DNA of 64,000 nt from Asticcacaulis sp. YBE204 (lineage in GTDB: Bacteria; Pseudomonadota; Alphaproteobacteria; Caulobacterales; Caulobacteraceae): assembly GCF_000495855.1 (NCBI RefSeq), contig NZ_AWGF01000011.1:1-64000 (forward strand), given 5' to 3'. The translations under genes were made by a program, and so were the position numbers. Positions 59,971 to 64,000 of the stretch are shown piece by piece (position 1 is the stretch's first letter; each line of letters opens with the position of its first letter). The notes below the pieces were generated by a model that saw only the letters and a list, made by a program, of their open reading frames with translations, was not told the DNA's origin and made no database searches.

Positions 59971-61009
59971 TCCTCTTTCTGTCGTCATCCAGCGCGCCAA
60001 GACGGACCTAAGCGACAAGCTGCAAAGGACCGGCGCGTGGCTGCGCCGGTCGGTGTCCGAGGTTCTGGCGACCGTGCTGGCCAAGGCCGTCAACGGGCTA
60101 TACGGGCGTATAGAAACCGAAGCCAAGAACCTTTTCACCGACACGGCGTCGGAAGAGCATGTCCGCCGCGAGGCCGCGCAATATGGCCTGTCGCCGACAG
60201 CGGCCGTCAAAGCTACCGGCTACGTATCGGTGACCGGTACTGGCTTCATCGAGGCCGATACCGTGCTGCAACGCGCCGATGACGCCGAGTTCGTCACCAC
60301 CGCCGATATCGAGCTCGATGACGAAACCGCCGACGTCGCGGTCATCGCCTCTGTCGAAGGCACGGCGGGCAACACGGCCGCAGGCGCGCCTTTGGCCTTC
60401 GTGTCACCGGTCGCCGGGATCGCGTCATCGGGCAACGTGGCGGTCGGCGGTCTGACGGGCGGGCTGGACGAAGAAGGCTGGGAATCGCTCAAGACCCGGT
60501 TGCTGGAGCGAAAGGCCAATCCGCCACAGGGAGGATCGGAGGCAGACTATAAACGCTGGGTGCGTGAGGTATTCCCGTCCGCACAGGTCTTCGTCTATCC
60601 GCTGCTGATGGGGCCGCGCAGCGTCGGCATCACCTTCATCCTGCCGAACCGCGCGGATATCATCCCGACCGAAGACGACATCGAAGCCGTGCGGGCCTAT
60701 CTGGAGCCGCGCCGCCCGGTCACCGCGCAGATCGATCTCTTCGCGCCGGAAGCCAATGTGGTGAACATGACCATGTGGTCGCGGCCCGCCACCGCGCCGG
60801 TCAGGGCGGCGATCGAGGCCGAGCTTACCGACGTCTTCATCCGCTCGGCTGAGCCGGGCGGTACGACGCGCCTGTCGCATCTGGATGAGGCCGCGTCGAT
60901 CGCGGCGGGCGAAGAAGACCACGGCATCACGACGCCGGTCGCTGATATCGTGGCACCTGCGGGCTCGGTCAATGTGCTGGGCGTCATCACATGGGTGCCT
61001 GCACCATGA
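59954..61009 (+). CDS. Baseplate J-like protein (gp47)
   Basis: A 351-residue baseplate J-type protein. EHVRREAAQYGLSPTAAVKATGYVSVTGTGF, then LTGGLDEEGWESLKTRLLERKANPPQGGSEADYKRW show the family. The ATG at 59954 is within gp46. A wedge protein linking tube and baseplate periphery. Confidence 0.93.
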   Translation: MTWQRDPLSVVIQRAKTDLSDKLQRTGAWLRRSVSEVLATVLAKAVNGLYGRIETEAKNLFTDTASEEHVRREAAQYGLSPTAAVKATGYVSVTGTGFIEADTVLQRADDAEFVTTADIELDDETADVAVIASVEGTAGNTAAGAPLAFVSPVAGIASSGNVAVGGLTGGLDEEGWESLKTRLLERKANPPQGGSEADYKRWVREVFPSAQVFVYPLLMGPRSVGITFILPNRADIIPTEDDIEAVRAYLEPRRPVTAQIDLFAPEANVVNMTMWSRPATAPVRAAIEAELTDVFIRSAEPGGTTRLSHLDEAASIAAGEEDHGITTPVADIVAPAGSVNVLGVITWVPAP

Positions 61010-61557
61010 CGCCTGAAGCCCACACCCAAGGCGTGATCAAGCTGCTGCCCAAGGGTGACCTGTGGGACGGTCTTGAGACGCTGAAGCTCGTGCTGGCGGC
61101 ATGGGCCGAGGAACTGAGCCGCGTCGATGGCCGGATGGATGATCTGCTGATCGAGAGCGACCCGGCGCGCGCGGTCGAGACGCTGGAAGACTACGAGCGC
61201 GTCCTAGGCCTGCCCGACGAATGTATGCCCGTCGCCGCGTCGATCGAAGAGCGCCAACAGGCTGTTCTGGCCAAGCTGATCGCGGCGGGCGGTCAGACCA
61301 TCGCCTACTACAAGGCGCTGGCGCGGGCGCTCGGTTACGAGATCGAGGTCGATGAGTTCGACCCGTTCACCACCGAGTCGACCACCGACGACTTTCTTTA
61401 TGACGAAGCCAACGCCACGAGCTGGGAAGTGCGCATCGTGAGCGCGCCGGAAGGTCGCTACATCGACGGTCAGTGCCTCGATCTTGAATGCGTTATCACT
61501 CGCGCCAACCAAAGCCACCTTGAAGTGGGCTTCAACTATTCGGCTCTGGAGGGCTGA
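61006..61557 (+). CDS. Baseplate/tail protein (gp48, DUF2313)
   Basis: A 183-residue DUF2313 protein: VIKLLPKGDLWDGL... , DGRMDDLLIESDPARAVETLEDYERVLGLPDEC. It is the usual gp48 of Mu-like phages, next to the fibre gene. It overlaps gp47 by four bases. Confidence 0.9.
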   Translation: MTPEAHTQGVIKLLPKGDLWDGLETLKLVLAAWAEELSRVDGRMDDLLIESDPARAVETLEDYERVLGLPDECMPVAASIEERQQAVLAKLIAAGGQTIAYYKALARALGYEIEVDEFDPFTTESTTDDFLYDEANATSWEVRIVSAPEGRYIDGQCLDLECVITRANQSHLEVGFNYSALEG

Positions 61558-61559
61558 TC

Positions 61560-62246
61560 ATGCATCGTATCGATACTTTCGGTTCTGTTCTGGGCAAGTT
61601 CGTCCGCAGCATCGTGGGCGTGCGCCCGGCGACCCTGATGGGTGCCGACTGGCCGAACGCGGTTCAGGAGGAAATTTGCACCGTCATCGAGGATTCAGGG
61701 CTGGTGCTGGACAAAGAGGCTGACGATCAGCTCAGGCAAGCCATCGAGCGGCTGATCGCCGACTCGCCCCACACCACGCAACTGGGCGAGAAACGGTATT
61801 TCCACCGCAAGGTCGCCGAGACGGAATATTACGTCTTCCCGCGCGGTCAGGCCCTACTGCTCACCGACTATCCGGACCTTGTGGCGGCGATGGAAGACGA
61901 TCCTTTCGTCACCAGTGACCCCGCTGTGAAGCTGGCCAACGCAGGTATGTGGCTGCTGACCGAGACCGAACTTATCATGCCGGACCTGCAAGGCGACTTC
62001 GAGCGTATCTGGGCAGAAACCGATCTAGGTGACGGCGTCGATCGTCCGGCGTTAGGCCACCATAAGGACAACCAGTTCAAGCTTCACAGCCACAAGATCA
62101 AAACCACCGGCACGGATACGACAAACGATCAGATTTCCGATGGTACCGGGCCGAGCATCGATCGCGGCAGCCGGACTGAGAGCGAAGGGGGCGACGAAAC
62201 CAACCCCGACCACACGGCCCACTGGGTTTTAATCCGCATCAAATAA
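61560..62246 (+). CDS. Short tail fibre protein
   Basis: A 228-residue protein. Its N-terminal DWPNAVQEEICTVIEDSGLVLDKEADDQLRQAI is a familiar fibre start. The C-terminus has His-rich HSHKIKTTG and the ending NPDHTAHWVLIRIK, like fibre tips. It is short, so much of host recognition may be done by the 949-residue spike instead. No fibre-assembly or invertase gene is seen next to it. Confidence 0.8.
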   Translation: MHRIDTFGSVLGKFVRSIVGVRPATLMGADWPNAVQEEICTVIEDSGLVLDKEADDQLRQAIERLIADSPHTTQLGEKRYFHRKVAETEYYVFPRGQALLLTDYPDLVAAMEDDPFVTSDPAVKLANAGMWLLTETELIMPDLQGDFERIWAETDLGDGVDRPALGHHKDNQFKLHSHKIKTTGTDTTNDQISDGTGPSIDRGSRTESEGGDETNPDHTAHWVLIRIK

Positions 62247-62258
62247 GGAGAGCGCGAT

Positions 62259-62459
62259 ATGAAGAAGACGCAAGACATCATTTATTATGGAGCGCAGTCG
62301 GCCTTCGGTAGGGATGGCACGGCCATGCCGGGAAATCAGATCGTATCCGTCTGGCTCAAGTCCGGCGCCGTGCGGAAGATGACGGTCGAAGGCATGGTGC
62401 GTCTGCCGCAGGGGCCTTCGGACCCGTATCCTATCAGTTACGTCCCCCTCGCAAGTTAA
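62259..62459 (+). CDS. Small phage protein between fibre and methylase
   Basis: A 66-residue protein with AAGGAG before the ATG. No cysteines, so it is not a Com-type zinc-finger protein although it occupies the com position relative to a right-end DNA-modification gene. The last codons lie within a possible RNA stem. Function unknown. Confidence 0.65.
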   Translation: MKKTQDIIYYGAQSAFGRDGTAMPGNQIVSVWLKSGAVRKMTVEGMVRLPQGPSDPYPISYVPLAS

Positions 62460-62543
62460 GGAGGGGGATCAGGGCGCGGTAACGCCCGAACCCGCAGGCG
62501 GTCACCTGCACCTACGGCGGTCGCGAGCCGCCTTAAGTCCCCC
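62443..62543 (+). ncRNA. Structured leader with alternative stems
   Basis: GAGGGGGA (62461-62468) can pair with TCCCCCTC upstream (62443-62450) or its GGGGGA with TCCCCC downstream (62538-62543). In the second form it encloses three hairpins: GGGCG/CGCCC (62472-62487), GCAGG/CCTGC (62494-62509) and GGCGG/CCGCC (62516-62532). The first two have loops CGGTAA and CGGTCA. It lies ahead of the methylase gene. A regulatory RNA is likely; no known family is recognised. Confidence 0.55.
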
Positions 62544-62622
62544 ACGCCGCGCGGGCGCCGGGGAAGTTGAAAGTACCAGTAACGTGGAGTCACACACTAT
62601 CTCCCCTCAGGGGAAAACCTCA

Positions 62623-63402
62623 GTGCGACCGGTCAAGCCGGTCGCGCCTTACATTGGGGGCAAGCGCGCTCTCTCCAAACGCCTCACGGCCATGATCGAC
62701 GGACACGCGCATACGACCTATGCCGAGCCCTTTATCGGGATGGGCGGCATCTTCTTCAGGCGGCAAAAGCAACCGGCCTGCGAGATCATCAATGACTTCA
62801 GTCAGGACGTGGCCACGCTGTTCCGAATCCTCCAGCGCCACTACGTCGCCTTCTTGGATATGCTCAAGTACCAGCTTACGACCAGGACAGAGTTCGAGCG
62901 GTTGCTTAAGGTCGATCCGACCACGCTTACCGATCTCGAACGCGCCGCCCGGTTCCTCTACCTCCAGCGGACCACCTTTGGCGGCAAGGTCACTAAGCAG
63001 TCGTTCGGCGTCTCTTACGGCCGAGGTGGTCGCTTCGATGTCACCCGGCTACAGCCGATGCTGGAGGAGGCTCATGAGCGTCTGGCTGCCGTTATCATCG
63101 AACGGTTAGGCTTCGACCGTTTCATCGAGAAATACGACCGGGCCGACACGCTGTTCTACTGCGATCCGCCGTATTGGGGCTGTGAAGGAGACTATGGGCC
63201 GATCTTCAGCCGTGACGACTTCGCGGCACTTAAAAGCCGGTTAGCGGCCTGCAAAGGGTCGTTTATCGTGTCCCTAAACGACGTGCCGGAAGTGCGGGAG
63301 TTGTTCGGTGAGTTCTCGATCGAGGCCGTCAAGCTGAACTACTCGATCAGCGATGCTGGCGCGACCCCAGCTAAAGAGGTCATCATCAGCCGTCTGAGGT
63401 GA
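62623..63402 (+). CDS. dam: D12-class DNA adenine methylase
   Basis: A 259-residue adenine-N6 methyltransferase of the Dam group: VAPYIGGKRALSKRL (SAM region), AEPFIGMGGIFFRR, FLYLQRTTFGGK and the catalytic DPPY in FYCDPPYWG. It likely protects phage DNA or alters host gene control; the site it methylates is not readable. I use the GTG at 62623 (after AGGGGA); a GTG at 62584 would add 13 residues. As the last gene before the right end it holds the place of mom in Mu. Confidence 0.9.
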   Translation: MRPVKPVAPYIGGKRALSKRLTAMIDGHAHTTYAEPFIGMGGIFFRRQKQPACEIINDFSQDVATLFRILQRHYVAFLDMLKYQLTTRTEFERLLKVDPTTLTDLERAARFLYLQRTTFGGKVTKQSFGVSYGRGGRFDVTRLQPMLEEAHERLAAVIIERLGFDRFIEKYDRADTLFYCDPPYWGCEGDYGPIFSRDDFAALKSRLAACKGSFIVSLNDVPEVRELFGEFSIEAVKLNYSISDAGATPAKEVIISRLR

Positions 63403-63450
63403 TAGACAGGTGCGGGATGGGCGGTTATAGGTGGCGCTTCATAAATCAGC

Positions 63451-63500
63451 GTGCTCTAAAACCTCTTGTCCCGCACTCTAAAACCTTTTGGCGCGCTACA
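63451..63500 (-). other. Prophage right end with two transposase-type sites
   Basis: R2 (GTGCTCTAAAACCTCTT, 63451) and R1 (GCACTCTAAAACCTTTT, 63473) are direct repeats spaced exactly 22 bp, like the MuA sites R1 and R2 of Mu. The end sequence is GGCGCGCTACA. In reverse it aligns with the left end at the same spacing. Confidence 0.8.
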
Positions 63501-63560
63501 CCTGCGCTTGCGCGGGGAGGGGGGCCATTGGCGGAGCCAATGGTGGTGGGGTGCCCTTAC
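63501..63560. repeat. MITE-like element copy F, right part, with 32-bp flanking repeat
   Basis: The first 32 bases repeat those directly before the prophage with one difference. What follows (GGAGCCAATGGTGGTGGGG) is the natural continuation of the element as seen in copy B. Confidence 0.85.
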
Positions 63561-63564
63561 TAAA

Positions 63565-64000
63565 ATGACAGCCTTCCCTGCCCTTTCCCTTTTCGAGCCC
63601 GAACCTGTTCCGGGCCTCAGCTACCGCCCCGACGTCATGACACCAGCCGAAGAACAGGCGCTTCTGGCCGAAATCGACGACCGCCCATGGCTGATGGACA
63701 TCAAACGACGGCGGCAATGGTACGGCAAATCCTACTACGACAGCGATAAGGGCGAAGCACGCGACCTGCCGCCGGTTATCCGTTCATGGGCAGCCCGGCT
63801 CACCGAAGAAGGGTATTTCCGCGACGTGCCCGACCGTGCCGGGGTCAACGAATATTACCCCGGTCAGGGCATCGGCGCGCATTCTGATCGCCTGCCGGAG
63901 ATCATCGAAACCGTGGCCATCCTGTCGTTGGGCTCGGCCATCGCGCTGGAGTTCAGCCGCGACGGTCATGAAACGCGCGACTACTACCTGCAACCGCGCA
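63565..64000 (+). CDS. AlkB-type 2-oxoglutarate dioxygenase, cut by window edge
   Basis: The frame is open from an ATG at 63565 to the end of the window (145 codons). The N-terminal part shows LSYRPDVMTPAEEQALLAEID, KRRRQWYGKSYYDS, and NEYYPGQGIGAHSDR, where His and Asp are iron ligands of AlkB family enzymes, followed by ETVAILSLGSAIALEFSRD. It would repair alkylated bases by oxidative demethylation. The MITE-like element ends just before it; no clear ribosome-binding site is visible. Confidence 0.85.
   Translation, partial: MTAFPALSLFEPEPVPGLSYRPDVMTPAEEQALLAEIDDRPWLMDIKRRRQWYGKSYYDSDKGEARDLPPVIRSWAARLTEEGYFRDVPDRAGVNEYYPGQGIGAHSDRLPEIIETVAILSLGSAIALEFSRDGHETRDYYLQPR

Larger units (their letters stand above)
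21026..63500 (+). mobile_element. Complete Mu-like transposable prophage
   Basis: A 42,475-bp element starting TGTA and ending TACA. Genes follow Mu order: repressor and Ner, transposase A and ATPase B, GemA and Mor, lysis, small and large terminase, DUF935 portal, gpF, gpI, major head, gp36/gpG/gp37, sheath, tube, chaperones, tape measure, gp43-48 and a fibre, with a DNA methylase at the right end. No integrase of the tyrosine or serine type is present. No gene essential in Mu appears broken by eye, so it may be inducible. Confidence 0.96.

Noticed and set aside
62259-62459. 66-residue protein as a Com homologue
   Set aside because: It sits in the com position but has no cysteines, whereas Com is a zinc-finger protein.
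62461-62543. tRNA in the cloverleaf-like region
   Set aside because: Three hairpins within a closing stem recall a tRNA, but loop sizes, spacing, the lack of a TTC loop and an overall unsuitable length rule it out.
1-64000. CRISPR arrays, rRNA, tRNA genes and classical IS elements
   Set aside because: I found no regularly spaced direct repeats with unique spacers, no rRNA or tRNA sequence, and no transposase other than the phage MuA-type one.

Overview
The window is alphaproteobacterial and most likely from a stalked member of the Caulobacterales. The evidence is an hfaA-hfaB-hfaD holdfast-anchor cluster (about 1.7-4.4 kb), GTTC-N7-GTTC (alphaproteobacterial type) LexA boxes, a ScfR/RamB-type regulator next to the glyoxylate-shunt genes, and a prophage carrying its own GcrA-like protein. 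GcrA is a cell-cycle regulator characterised in Caulobacter. Base composition looks like roughly 60% GC, which would suit an Asticcacaulis-like organism, but I cannot fix the genus from this sequence.

Host part (1-21,025): a CBS-domain protein, a rhomboid protease, the hfa cluster, Ada, a DUF924 protein, a large secreted M16 peptidase, a glycine-rich secreted protein, a PAS-type protein, PPK2, glyoxalase I, a zinc-finger protein, an MHS-family organic-acid transporter, malate synthase and isocitrate lyase with two small unknown genes, a divergent ScfR-type regulator, and DNA polymerase IV under a LexA box. Between these genes lies a family of MITE-like elements of about 160-180 bp with GGGAGG-rich terminal inverted repeats.

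Prophage (21,026-63,500, about 42.5 kb): a complete Mu-like transposable phage. Its ends are TGTA...TACA with MuA-type end sites, including two right-end sites in 22-bp register. The order is: left accessory genes (an SRAP protein operon with a perfect SOS box, a lipoprotein), a LexA-like repressor, Ner, ParB-like, small early genes, MuA transposase, MuB ATPase, middle genes including DUF3164, a GcrA homologue, GemA and Mor, then lysis (endolysin, holin, overlapping spanins), packaging, portal, an inserted tail-spike/SGNH-hydrolase cassette, gpF, protease/scaffold, major head, contractile tail (sheath, tube, frameshifted chaperone, tape measure), baseplate, fibre, and a right-end adenine methylase preceded by a strongly structured leader. 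An identical 19-nt motif lies before the endolysin and protease genes, at the same places as two of the late promoters of phage Mu.

The prophage sits inside one of the host MITE-like elements. Its two junctions are flanked by a 32-bp direct repeat with one mismatch, not the 5-bp duplication expected of Mu. After the prophage the host sequence resumes with an AlkB-type dioxygenase cut by the window edge. All reading is by eye; no database search or folding program was run.
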